Assembly (NCBI GenBank): GCA_001780985.1
Contig: MFJV01000001.1
Coordinates: forward strand, 784,829 to 820,109
DNA length: 35,281 nucleotides
DNA from: Candidatus Gottesmanbacteria bacterium RIFCSPLOWO2_01_FULL_43_11b
Lineage (GTDB): Bacteria > Patescibacteriota > Microgenomatia > UBA10105 > UBA927
Reading direction: 5' to 3'
Part shown: in pieces, positions 12,765-21,140 of the stretch
Layout: each line of letters starts with the position of its first letter
Position numbering within the stretch: position 1 is the first letter of the stretch
Position numbers and translations under genes: made by a program
Notes under the pieces: generated by a model
The model's database searches: none
Told to the model about the DNA's origin: nothing
Seen by the model: the letters and a program-made list of their open reading frames with translations, nothing else

Positions 12765-13220
12765 GTGAATTGGAAAAAACTTATCGTTGCAATTTTTATC
12801 TGTCAGCTTGCCGGAATACTCGGATCAGTATTCACTGTTTCGGCAATTCCCACATGGTACGCATCACTCGTTAAACCTTCATGGAATCCGCCGGGTTGGC
12901 TATTTGGCCCTGCGTGGACTACACTCTATACACTAATGGGTATATCGCTTTACCGCATATGGAGAAAACCAAGAAACAATCAGGCCCTTTTTTGGTTTTA
13001 CACACAATTATTTTTTAATGCCATGTGGTCGATAATTTTTTTCGGGCAACGGAATATTCCCGGGGCATTTGCAGAAATCCTTGTTCTTTTAGCGCTCATT
13101 GTAGTTGTCATTAAAAAGTTTTATAAAATTGACAAACGTGCCGCGTACCTCCTCATTCCATATCTAGTTTGGGTATCATTTGCCAGTTACTTAAACTATA
13201 CATTACTGATTCTTAACTGA
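12765..13220 (+). CDS. tspO: TspO/MBR family membrane protein
   Basis: The product has 151 residues from GTG 12765. It has five predicted membrane helices, and the family signature is plain: WYASLVKPSWNPPGWLFGPAWT in the first loop and helix 2 (quoted here in two parts: WYASLVKPSWNPP and GWLFGPAWT), NAMWSIIFFGQRN, and LIPYLVWVSFASYLNYTLL at the end. TspO proteins bind porphyrins and related ligands and are linked to tetrapyrrole photo-oxidation and stress responses. The WxP and the aromatic ligand-pocket residues are kept. An upstream frame extension exists, but the promoter palindrome and the family's usual N-terminus fix the start. A tetrapyrrole-dependent role is uncertain if the organism lacks haem synthesis, as most CPR bacteria do. 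Confidence 0.93.
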   Translation: MNWKKLIVAIFICQLAGILGSVFTVSAIPTWYASLVKPSWNPPGWLFGPAWTTLYTLMGISLYRIWRKPRNNQALFWFYTQLFFNAMWSIIFFGQRNIPGAFAEILVLLALIVVVIKKFYKIDKRAAYLLIPYLVWVSFASYLNYTLLILN

Positions 13221-13249
13221 ATGTATTTGCACCGATATAACAATTAGGT

Positions 13250-13255
13250 TATACT
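13250..13255 (+). promoter_or_regulatory. -10 box of the 13266 gene
   Basis: TATACT lies 10 bases before ATG 13266 and only 1 base before ATG 13257. Transcription would start near 13262, which favours 13266 as the used start. Confidence 0.4.
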
Positions 13256-13265
13256 AATGCTCTAT

Positions 13266-13523
13266 ATGGTAGTTTTACTGGAATGCAATCATCGATTTGA
13301 ACGTCGTGTTTCGTCAGGCACTGTGACCGGCCAAATAGCTGAATCAATTGAAACTGGGGGAAGAATTGACCCAAACCAATTGTTCATAGGCGCAATGTGC
13401 GCAATTACGAGGGTTCCTTGCATGCTACTTACAAAAAACCATGCTAATTGTAGAATAGCGCTTGAACATGCAAGCTCTGTTTCTACAGAAACGCCACCCC
13501 CAAGCGTCCCCACTGTATGCTAG
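13266..13523 (+). CDS. Small Cys/His-containing hypothetical protein
   Basis: The product has 85 residues from ATG 13266 (88 from ATG 13257). It is not recognised. It begins VVLLECNHRFERR and includes GAMCAITRVPCMLLTKNHANC, giving five Cys and several His in total. Metal binding is possible, but no standard zinc-ribbon spacing (two CxxC pairs) is seen. The end is Ser/Pro/Thr-rich. It lies between tspO and the glycan operon on the same strand, and its stop codon TAG is part of the operon's -10 box. Confidence 0.5.
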   Translation: MVVLLECNHRFERRVSSGTVTGQIAESIETGGRIDPNQLFIGAMCAITRVPCMLLTKNHANCRIALEHASSVSTETPPPSVPTVC

Positions 13524-13526
13524 AAT
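13518..13526 (+). promoter_or_regulatory. Extended -10 promoter of the glycan operon
   Basis: TGCTAGAAT fits the extended -10 pattern and lies 7 bases before ATG 13534, predicting a leaderless first gene for the 20-kb operon. The TAG inside it is also the stop codon of the preceding gene. Confidence 0.6.
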
Positions 13527-13533
13527 TGAGGGT

Positions 13534-15021
13534 ATGAGTCTCCTCAAACGTGGCTGGGGCAGGGTAATATTGGGGATTGGGATACTTCTGGGCTTCTACG
13601 CGTTCACACGGCTTCTTAACCTCACATTCCTTCCGATTTTCACCGATGAGGCTATCTACATACGCTGGTCGCAAATTGGAGCAAATGACGCAAGCTGGCG
13701 GTTTATTTCCCTTACCGACGGGAAACAGCCGCTATTTACCTGGGTCATTATGGCACTCCTGCGGTTTGTTCCGGGAGATCCGCTCCTTGCCGGCAGGCTT
13801 GCCTCTGTTGCCACAGGAGCAGTCAGTCTTGTCGGTATGTGGTTTCTTGCCTGGGAACTTTTTAAAAACAAAAGGGTAGCCTGGATTTCAAGCATTTTGT
13901 ATCTCGTGTCTCCGTTTGCTTTAGTCTATGACAGGATGGCTCTCTACGATAGTATGGTAGCAACATTTTTTATCTGGAACCTCTACATTGCAATCCGTCT
14001 GGTGCGCGAAGTCCGTCTGGATCTGGCTCTCATTTTTGGCATGACCTTGGGAGCCGGGATGCTTAATAAAACCTCCGGATTTATCAGCGTCTATTTATTG
14101 CCTGCAACATTTCTTTTAGCAAAGAAAAAAATCGGGAAATGGGTACTCCTTGTAATTCTTTCACTCGTCCTTTCACAGGTCTTTTACAGCGTTCTCCGTC
14201 TCTCACCATTTTTCCATATGATTGCCCAAAAAGACGCGGTGTTTGTCTACCCTCTGTCGGAATGGATAAAACACCCCTTTGATTTTCTTCAGGGGAACTT
14301 ATCCGGACTCTTTGATTGGTTACGCGGATACTTAACGCTTCCTATTTTTATTGCAAGTTTTGCTCCGATTGTTGCTTTTTGGAATAAACCCAAGGAAAAG
14401 TTACTCCTCTACATTTGTTGGTTTGCACCGTTTGTGGGGCTGGCACTACTAGGCAGGGTGCTATTTCCCCGGTTTATTTTCTTTATGACAATGCCGCTTC
14501 TGGTTCTTGCTGCGGTTTCAATTGACTGGATACTTGCGAGGGTTAATGTGAACTTATGGAAATACGCAGTGCTTGCGACTCTATTTTTCCCGAGCCTATG
14601 GACTGATTACTTCATTATCACCAATCCTCTTCATGCTCCAATTCCCTATGCTGATAAAGGGCAGTACATTGATAACTGGCCTGCAGGATGGGGAGTACGG
14701 GAGGTTACAGCATTTTTGACAACGGAATCTCAAAAAGGCCCGGTTGCGCTCTATACGGAAGGGACATTCGGACTATTACCCGCAGCAATTGAAATGTATT
14801 TTACAGACAATAAAAAGGTCAGTATTTACGGTATTTGGCCCCTCCCCGAGGAGATTCCGGATGAAATACAGGAGTCAGTAGAGAAAATGCCGACGTACTT
14901 AATTGTCAATCAATCAAATAAAGCCCCTGATTGGCCGATTGAGCTTCTGGCTAAATATCAGAAAGGAAATCGTACGGACAGATCACTTCGACTGTATCGG
15001 GTACTTCATCCTTCCATATGA
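13534..15021 (+). CDS. GT39/ArnT-like polyprenyl-phosphate-sugar glycosyltransferase
   Basis: The product has 495 residues and is a GT-C membrane enzyme with about 10-12 helices. The catalytic acidic pair of the family is Asp38-Glu39 (PIFTDEAIY) in the first outer loop, followed by WSQIG and a GKQPLFTW motif like the GxPPL of ArnT/PMT. The signature GRLASVATG with a helix and SILYLVSPFALVYDRMALYD follows. A soluble C-terminal region of about 120 residues contains YADKGQYIDNWPAGWGVREV. Such enzymes take sugar from polyprenyl phosphate and attach it to lipid or protein outside the membrane. It is the first gene of the operon. ATG 13534 is chosen by promoter position; an upstream extension exists. 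It overlaps the next gene by ATGA. Confidence 0.85.
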   Translation: MSLLKRGWGRVILGIGILLGFYAFTRLLNLTFLPIFTDEAIYIRWSQIGANDASWRFISLTDGKQPLFTWVIMALLRFVPGDPLLAGRLASVATGAVSLVGMWFLAWELFKNKRVAWISSILYLVSPFALVYDRMALYDSMVATFFIWNLYIAIRLVREVRLDLALIFGMTLGAGMLNKTSGFISVYLLPATFLLAKKKIGKWVLLVILSLVLSQVFYSVLRLSPFFHMIAQKDAVFVYPLSEWIKHPFDFLQGNLSGLFDWLRGYLTLPIFIASFAPIVAFWNKPKEKLLLYICWFAPFVGLALLGRVLFPRFIFFMTMPLLVLAAVSIDWILARVNVNLWKYAVLATLFFPSLWTDYFIITNPLHAPIPYADKGQYIDNWPAGWGVREVTAFLTTESQKGPVALYTEGTFGLLPAAIEMYFTDNKKVSIYGIWPLPEEIPDEIQESVEKMPTYLIVNQSNKAPDWPIELLAKYQKGNRTDRSLRLYRVLHPSI

Positions 15022-16529
15022 AATGGTTGAAAACAAACCTTTGGTTTTTCATAGTTATCTTTCTCTGTGGTCTTGTCCTCTGGCCGCTACTCCGTGACGG
15101 ATTTTTTGTATCCGATGACGGAGACTGGATGATAATCCGTTTCTCTGCATTTTTTCAAAGCTTTCGGGAAGGGCAGTTTCCGGTCCGGTACCTGGGTCGC
15201 TTAAATTATGAATACGGCTATCCTGTTTCAAACTTTCTCTATCCCGGATTTCTTTACCTGGGATCGTTCATCCGCGCTTTGGGTGTTTCATTTGTCGACA
15301 CGGTAAAAATTATTTTTGCAGGTTCTGTTATCGGAGCCGGTTGGTTTATATTTTTATGGCTTCGGCGGTGGTTCCGGCCGCTTTCAAGTATTATCGGGAC
15401 AGCAGCGTTTGTTTTTTCACCATATCTCCTCTTTGATCTCTACAAACGGGGATCGGTCGGTGAAATTCTTGCGTTTTTCCCGGCAGCAATGGGATTATTT
15501 GCCATTGAAAAAAAGCAAAGACTCCTTCTGGGACTTTCTGTTGCACTTCTCGTCGTAAGTCACAACACGCTCGCCATGCTCTTTTTAGCAGTATTTCTTA
15601 TAAGAATTTTTTGGCTGAGAGCATACGAGTTGTTGCTGCCGATTGTTTTTGGGGCGGGTATGAGCGGATTTTTCTGGCTTCCTGCTCTCTTTGAGAGACA
15701 ATTTGTCTTGTTTGATAGCGTTGTAGTTGCAAATCCTCACGCCTACTTTGTTGAGTCGGGTATGCTTTTGGGAATCTCCGCCCTCATTGCTTTTATTTTA
15801 GCGTTAATAGTTAAATCAAAAGTTTCTCTTTCCGACCGCCGGTTTATAACTGTTCTTTTTATTGTTTCGACATTACTCGCCACACCTCTTGCGTCAAATA
15901 TTTGGAACATTGAAATTCTCGCAAAGATTGTTCAATTTCCGTATAGATTCCTTTCCCTCTCCGTGGTTTTTGGTGCATGGCTCGTTTCTTATGTATTTGA
16001 ACATATATCGAAGTGGCGATGGCAATGTACGGTCCTCTTTGGTTTATTTTGGATAATGTCACTTGTATCGACATTTAATTCAATTGTTGTGACAAATAAA
16101 CCGGAAGGATTTTACACAACCAATGAGGGGACAACGACTGTTGCAAATGAATATATGCCGATTTGGGTTAGCGAACCGCCCACTGAACGGCCGGGAGCAA
16201 AATTTGAAGTAGTCGCAGGAGATGCCACGGTTACCCCGATTGCCATGACAACACAAAAATTCATAGCAGATATTGAAGCCCAAGATGTAAGTACTATTCA
16301 AATGAACGCGCTTTATTATCCGGGATGGGGAGTGACTGTTAATGGTATCCGCGTACCCGTTCTTTTTGATAATCCAAAAGGAGTTATGCAGGTTGAAGTT
16401 CCTGCAGGTACACACCAGCTCGTTGCTGAGTTTCGTGAAACTCCGGCACGATTTGCCGCTGACATTGTTTCTGTCGTATCATGCATTCTCCTCATCGTAA
16501 TTCTACGCTACACTGGAGGAAAGATATGA
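15018..16529 (+). CDS. PTPS-related membrane protein (GT-C-like), copy 1
   Basis: The product has 503 residues. It belongs to the family labelled '6-pyruvoyl-tetrahydropterin synthase related' (PF10131), which despite its name is a polytopic membrane protein of GT-C type. Diagnostic parts are an acidic first loop (VSDDGDWMIIRFSAF), REGQFPVRYLGRLNYEYGYP and NFLYPGFLYL. About 10-12 helices follow, then a soluble C-terminal beta domain with YYPGWGVTVNGIRVP and a last membrane helix. The YPGW-type end is also seen in the YfhO proteins of this operon. The function is probably sugar transfer on the outer face; substrate and acceptor are unknown. It overlaps both neighbours by 4 bases. Confidence 0.78.
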   Translation: MKWLKTNLWFFIVIFLCGLVLWPLLRDGFFVSDDGDWMIIRFSAFFQSFREGQFPVRYLGRLNYEYGYPVSNFLYPGFLYLGSFIRALGVSFVDTVKIIFAGSVIGAGWFIFLWLRRWFRPLSSIIGTAAFVFSPYLLFDLYKRGSVGEILAFFPAAMGLFAIEKKQRLLLGLSVALLVVSHNTLAMLFLAVFLIRIFWLRAYELLLPIVFGAGMSGFFWLPALFERQFVLFDSVVVANPHAYFVESGMLLGISALIAFILALIVKSKVSLSDRRFITVLFIVSTLLATPLASNIWNIEILAKIVQFPYRFLSLSVVFGAWLVSYVFEHISKWRWQCTVLFGLFWIMSLVSTFNSIVVTNKPEGFYTTNEGTTTVANEYMPIWVSEPPTERPGAKFEVVAGDATVTPIAMTTQKFIADIEAQDVSTIQMNALYYPGWGVTVNGIRVPVLFDNPKGVMQVEVPAGTHQLVAEFRETPARFAADIVSVVSCILLIVILRYTGGKI

Positions 16530-18085
16530 AGCGACACATTTTACCCATTTTATTTATTCTCATTCTTTCTTGGTGGGCGATTCGGCCGCTCATAACCGCC
16601 GGATTTTTTCCGATGCACGATGATACCCAAGTCGGACGTGTGGTAGTAATGGGAAACGCTTTGCGGAACGGTCAATTTCCGGTGCGATGGGTGTCGGATT
16701 TAGGCTATGGATACGGTTACCCGATTTTTAACTTCTACGGACCGCTGCCGTACTACGTCGGCGGATTACTTTATGCAATAGGATTTTCAGGTTTAACTGC
16801 AACAAAGATTATGTTTGCACTTGGCATTCTTCTTCCGGCTCTAACGACGTACATAGCGCTTTTTCCCTTTGTCGGCCGGCTCGGTGCAACTGTTGGCAGT
16901 GTATTTTATCTTTATGCACCGTATCATGCTGTGCAAATGTACGTTCGTGGTGCAGTCGGTGAATTTTGGACGCTTATCTTCTTCCCGCTTATTCTATTCG
17001 GAATACAAAAAAAATCCGGAATCATCGGAGGCATTGGTCTTGCAGGGGTCATTCTATCTCATACACTCCTTGGCTATGCGACGACATTATTTCTTATTGT
17101 TGGCCTGATTTTCAAAAAATATCACGTATCACTGTTACTTTTGGGTTTAGGATTATCGGCTTTTTTCTGGTTACCGGCCATAACTGAAATGCGCTATACG
17201 AATGTTGCTGCGCAAATCGGTCCGACCGCAAATTTTGCGGATCATTTCGTTTGTCCGGGAGAGCTTTGGAGTTCTCCGTGGGGATTCGGTGGTTCAAGCC
17301 CGGGGTGTCTTGACGGTATCTCATTTAAACTCGGTAAAATCCATATAATTGCCGCAGCTGTTGGTTTAGTGGTCCGTCCGTTATGGGCAGGACTTCTCAT
17401 CGTAGTCCTGTCAATATTTTTCTTACTCCCTCAATCAGAGTTTATCTGGAGGAGTATTCCCGGATTTTCTTACCTGCAGTATCCATGGCGGTTTCTTACC
17501 CTTGCAACATTTGGTCTTTCAATATTATCCGCAAATGCGATTGCAATAAGTAGGTATTTTTTCATCCGTTGGGGGATTGGAACTACTCTTATAGTTTTTG
17601 TCATCATGCTTGAGGCAAAGTGGTTTGCACCGCAGTTTACATACGCAAAACCAGCAGCGGATTTTGAAACAACTGAAGAATTGCGGTATCGCGTTTCAAA
17701 GATTTCCGATGAATATTTACCGCCCGATATTATTCGGCCGACTAATGTAACTGGGATTGCAGGCGCTGCAATAAGAGAAACTGGAGAGCTTGAGGTCGGA
17801 ACTGATATAGATAAAGAAACATACAAAAAATTTCAACTCTTTTCAAAAGGCAGCCGAAAAATTACCGTTGCCCGGGCGTATTTTCCGGGTTGGCACTATT
17901 TAGTCAACGGAAAAGAAACAATCGAATACCTTGACCGGGGACTTCCTGTTCTTTCAATTCCCGAAGGAGAATCTGTTGTCGAGATGCGCTTTACAAATAC
18001 CCCGATACGGACATTGGCAAATACCGTGACACTATTGGTTATCGTTTGGCTCATCTATACCTATGGTAAAAAAACCCACGCTTAA
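16526..18085 (+). CDS. PTPS-related membrane protein (GT-C-like), copy 2
   Basis: The product has 519 residues and is a paralogue of the preceding gene. The first outer loop has FFPMHDDTQVGR (the acidic pair expected in GT-C enzymes) and RNGQFPVRWVSDLGYGYGYP with NFYGPLPYY. A later loop has three Cys (DHFVCPGELW, SSPGCLDG), and the C-terminal beta domain shows ARAYFPGWHYLVNGKE and LSIPEGESVVEMRF. ATG 16526 is preceded by a good Shine-Dalgarno site (GGAGGA, 16515-16520), one of the few inside the operon. The gene overlaps the previous one by ATGA and the next by 23 bases. It probably works with copy 1. Confidence 0.78.
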   Translation: MKRHILPILFILILSWWAIRPLITAGFFPMHDDTQVGRVVVMGNALRNGQFPVRWVSDLGYGYGYPIFNFYGPLPYYVGGLLYAIGFSGLTATKIMFALGILLPALTTYIALFPFVGRLGATVGSVFYLYAPYHAVQMYVRGAVGEFWTLIFFPLILFGIQKKSGIIGGIGLAGVILSHTLLGYATTLFLIVGLIFKKYHVSLLLLGLGLSAFFWLPAITEMRYTNVAAQIGPTANFADHFVCPGELWSSPWGFGGSSPGCLDGISFKLGKIHIIAAAVGLVVRPLWAGLLIVVLSIFFLLPQSEFIWRSIPGFSYLQYPWRFLTLATFGLSILSANAIAISRYFFIRWGIGTTLIVFVIMLEAKWFAPQFTYAKPAADFETTEELRYRVSKISDEYLPPDIIRPTNVTGIAGAAIRETGELEVGTDIDKETYKKFQLFSKGSRKITVARAYFPGWHYLVNGKETIEYLDRGLPVLSIPEGESVVEMRFTNTPIRTLANTVTLLVIVWLIYTYGKKTHA

Positions 18086-18809
18086 TATCTGCATACCGGT
18101 TTATAACGAAGAAGCGGAACTTCGTACAAGCGTTCTTACGCTTGCGACATTCCTTACCCATAATCTTGCCGATTTTGCATGGGATATTACGATAATTGAT
18201 AACGCATCAACGGATAAAACATTTGAGATAGCAAAGCAGCTGTCGAGGCAAACATCACGTGTGAACGCCTTTCACCTTGATATGAAAGGAAGAGGGAGGG
18301 CAGTTAAATACGCATGGAGACATAGCAATCACGACATTGTCGCCTATCTTGACGTTGATTTATCGACAGACCTTAAACACCTCCCGCCTCTGGTTCGATC
18401 GTTAACACGGGGCTACGACATTGCGATAGGTTCAAGGAATGCCCGGGGGTCACGGGTTTTCGGAAGAAACGCCTTACGCACGATTACCTCGAAAGCCTAT
18501 ATGACACTTATTAAAATCATGTTTTTTGTTCATTTTAGTGATGCACAGTGCGGATTTAAGGCAGTGACAAGAAGAGTTGTCCGGGATATTCTCCCGCATA
18601 TCGATGATAATGAATGGTTTTTTGACACAGAGCTTCTCCTCATTTCGGAAAAACGGGGGGTACGGATTTATGAGGAGCCGGTAACCTGGATAGATAACCC
18701 CGGTTCAACCGTCCGTGTCTGGAAAACAGCACTGGGGGATCTTAAGGGACTATGGCGTATGTACTGGACCAGACCATGGCGAAAAATTCACTCCTATGCA
18801 AGACATTGA
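18063..18809 (+). CDS. GT2 enzyme of the DPM1/ALG5 type (polyprenyl-phosphate sugar synthase)
   Basis: The product has 248 residues. The start NICIPVYNEEAELRTSVLTL and DITIIDNASTDKT are the nucleotide-sugar half of a GT-A fold, and AYLDVDLSTDLKHLPPLV gives the metal-binding DxD equivalent. The segment DAQCGFKAVTRRV together with WFFDTELLLISEK is typical of ALG5-like enzymes that charge dolichyl or polyprenyl phosphate with a hexose. No C-terminal membrane helices are present. Its product would be the donor for the GT39, PTPS-related and YfhO proteins of this operon, as CsbB serves YfhO in Bacillus. The ATG lies 23 bases inside the preceding gene. Confidence 0.85.
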   Translation: MVKKPTLNICIPVYNEEAELRTSVLTLATFLTHNLADFAWDITIIDNASTDKTFEIAKQLSRQTSRVNAFHLDMKGRGRAVKYAWRHSNHDIVAYLDVDLSTDLKHLPPLVRSLTRGYDIAIGSRNARGSRVFGRNALRTITSKAYMTLIKIMFFVHFSDAQCGFKAVTRRVVRDILPHIDDNEWFFDTELLLISEKRGVRIYEEPVTWIDNPGSTVRVWKTALGDLKGLWRMYWTRPWRKIHSYARH

Positions 18810-20238
18810 TATAGCATTAATTAAAAGAAAGTCGATTACAGGAATTATTGCGTTTACTTCGCGAACGTTTTTTCTGCAGATAGTTGCATTCGCGGGGACT
18901 TTTCTTTTAACAATTTTTCTTTCACCGGCCTCATTTGGACTTTTCTACATTGTCTCGGCAATTATTGCATTCCTCGGATATTTTTCGGATATCGGACTCG
19001 CTGCTGCGTTGGTTCAAAAAAAAGAAGACCTCCACCGCGAGGATTTAGTAACAACGTTTACCATTCAGCAGGTGCTCGTAGGGATAATGGTGATCCTGGC
19101 AGTTGCGGCATCGGGCCCGGTTGCTTCGTTTTACCGGCTTGATGAAAGCGGCATCCTTCTCTACCAGGCACTCGTTGCAGGTTTTTTTCTCTCATCTCTT
19201 AAAACAATTCCGTCAATTCTTTTAGAGCGCTCACTCGATTTTCAAAAACTCGTGATTCCTACCATGGTTGAAACGCTCCTCTTTTACATAGTTGCAGTCA
19301 TTTTAGCCTGGAAAGGATTTGGAGTAACGAGTTTTACCTGGGCAGTACTTGCGCGAGGAGTATCCGGTTTAGTGGTTATGTATTTGATTGCCCCGTGGAA
19401 AATTGGTTGGGGATTTTCAAAAAAATCAGCACGGAGCCTCCTTCATTTCGGCGTACCGTTTCAACTCAACTCATTCCTTGCCCTCATTAAAGACGATCTC
19501 ATGATTGTTTTCCTGGGTAAGGTGTTACCTCTTTCCCACGTCGGCTACCTGGGGTGGGCGAAAAAATGGGCAGAGGTACCGTTGCGGCTTATTATGGATA
19601 GTGTTATTAGAGTAACCTTCCCGGCATTTTCCCGTATACAGCATGACATAAAAGTTTTAGGATCAGCTCTTGAAAAAACGCTCTTCGGTCTTGCAGCAAC
19701 TATTTTCCCCATAACCATCGCACTTATATTTTTCATCAAACCCCTCATTGCCGTTATTCCCAAATATGAAAAATGGGAACCGGCAGTTTTTGCTTTTTAC
19801 TTGTTTGCAGTTACGTCAGCAATTGCAAGTTTATCAACGCCACTTACCAACGCATTTAATGCAGTCGGAAAAATAAAAATAACACTCGGACTTATGATCT
19901 TTTGGACTATATCAACATGGATACTCACGGTGGCGTTACTGCCTTCGCAAGGGTTTCTTGCGTTCGCCATCGCTACATTTTTAGTGTCGTTTTCGATTGT
20001 TGCGGTTATTCAACTCATGAAAAAAATTGCACCTTTTCAGTTCATGTCAGCAATTAAGATTCCGCTTCTGTCTTGTTTCGTCCAAATACTTTGGTATACG
20101 CTCTTTTTGAGAATCTCACCGCTATCTCTCTGGCAGCTCATAATTATTGGAGGAAGCGGTGTTATACTGTATGCAGGCTTAGTCTGGACATTTGAGAGAG
20201 AGCGAATTGCCGGACTTTTGTCTAAAAAACACTCATGA
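18796..20238 (+). CDS. Wzx-like polysaccharide flippase (MOP superfamily)
   Basis: The product has 480 residues with 12-14 predicted helices. It has the RfbX/Wzx layout: an N-terminal basic segment and a first helix pair (ITGIIAFTSRTFFLQIVAFA, FGLFYIVSAIIAFLGYFSDI), LAAALVQKKEDLHREDL with Arg/Glu charges in the first cytoplasmic loop, and LHFGVPFQLNSFLALI in the centre. Wzx proteins move undecaprenyl-diphosphate-linked oligosaccharides across the membrane. The start at ATG 18796 matches the family's short N-terminus and overlaps the GT2 gene by 14 bases. Its presence shows that part of the glycan is assembled inside and then flipped. Confidence 0.88.
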   Translation: MQDIDIALIKRKSITGIIAFTSRTFFLQIVAFAGTFLLTIFLSPASFGLFYIVSAIIAFLGYFSDIGLAAALVQKKEDLHREDLVTTFTIQQVLVGIMVILAVAASGPVASFYRLDESGILLYQALVAGFFLSSLKTIPSILLERSLDFQKLVIPTMVETLLFYIVAVILAWKGFGVTSFTWAVLARGVSGLVVMYLIAPWKIGWGFSKKSARSLLHFGVPFQLNSFLALIKDDLMIVFLGKVLPLSHVGYLGWAKKWAEVPLRLIMDSVIRVTFPAFSRIQHDIKVLGSALEKTLFGLAATIFPITIALIFFIKPLIAVIPKYEKWEPAVFAFYLFAVTSAIASLSTPLTNAFNAVGKIKITLGLMIFWTISTWILTVALLPSQGFLAFAIATFLVSFSIVAVIQLMKKIAPFQFMSAIKIPLLSCFVQILWYTLFLRISPLSLWQLIIIGGSGVILYAGLVWTFERERIAGLLSKKHS

Positions 20239-21140
20239 AAAAGACAATTAGTGTTGTTATCACTGCATTTAATGTCGGTAAAACTCTGGAGAGGACCCTC
20301 AAATCAGTTACGTGGGCTGATGAAATTATCGTGACAGACGGTTCATCGACAGATAATACTGCCTCAGTTGCCAGAAAATTCACGAAAAAAGTATTCACAC
20401 AACCCAACTATCCAATGCTTAATAAAAACAAAAATTACGGATTTACCAAAGCAACCGGTGATTGGATTTTATGTTTGGACTCCGATGAAGAAATACCGGC
20501 GGAACTTGCAAAAGAAATAAGACAAAAAATACAAAGCGACAACACGGTGGGTTATTGGATACCGCGGAAAAACATTATTTTTGGAAAATGGATTAAACAC
20601 GGACTTTGGTGGCCGGATAGACAGTTGAGACTCTTCCAACGCGGGAAAGGAAAGTACCCGGAAAAACACGTGCATGAATATATTTCCGTTGAAGGACCGA
20701 CTACAGATCTTTCCAATGTATACGTTCACTACAATTATGAAAGCATAGATATGTACTTATGGAAAATGCAGCATATATATACGGGAAGTGAGGTAGAAAA
20801 TTTTATTGCTGCCGGAAACGTAGTCCGCTGGTACGATGCTATCAGGTTCCCTGTGTCAGATTTTTTGAAAATTTACTTTGCACAGGAAGGCTATAAAGAC
20901 GGGCTGCATGGCTTAGTTCTTTCAATATTGCAGGCATTCTATTCATTTATTGTTTTTGCGAAGCTTTGGGAAAGACAAAAGTTTGATGATATCGATGTGC
21001 CACTCTCTGCATCAGTAACGGAACTTAAAGCTGTTGTGCGTGATACACGGTATTGGATTCTCACTTCAAAAATAAAACATACAGCATTCCCCAGGAGTCT
21101 TTGGTATAGAATTCTCCGAAGACTAACCACTTCATCATGA
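20235..21140 (+). CDS. GT2 glycosyltransferase (WaaE/KdtX-like), copy 1
   Basis: The product has 301 residues. The opening ISVVITAFNVGKTLERTLKS, then WADEIIVTDGSSTDNTASVA and ILCLDSDEEIPAELAKEI, is characteristic of the WaaE-like branch of family 2, which adds glucose or other hexoses to lipid-linked cores. The DSDEE triplet is the metal site. The helical C-terminal part (YKDGLHGLVLSILQAFYSFI) is amphipathic and may attach to the membrane. A similar arrangement is seen in the 22035 gene, so the two are paralogues. It overlaps both neighbours by ATGA. Confidence 0.87.
   Translation: MKKTISVVITAFNVGKTLERTLKSVTWADEIIVTDGSSTDNTASVARKFTKKVFTQPNYPMLNKNKNYGFTKATGDWILCLDSDEEIPAELAKEIRQKIQSDNTVGYWIPRKNIIFGKWIKHGLWWPDRQLRLFQRGKGKYPEKHVHEYISVEGPTTDLSNVYVHYNYESIDMYLWKMQHIYTGSEVENFIAAGNVVRWYDAIRFPVSDFLKIYFAQEGYKDGLHGLVLSILQAFYSFIVFAKLWERQKFDDIDVPLSASVTELKAVVRDTRYWILTSKIKHTAFPRSLWYRILRRLTTSS

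Noticed and set aside
13201-13265. Possible tRNA or structured RNA between tspO and the next gene
   Set aside because: No cloverleaf, T-loop motif or stable long hairpin was seen; the gap is explained by the promoter box at 13250.
13792-13803. tgccggca palindrome in the first GT39 gene as a repeat insertion
   Set aside because: It encodes the LAGRLAS segment that is conserved in the GT39 family, so it is ordinary coding sequence.
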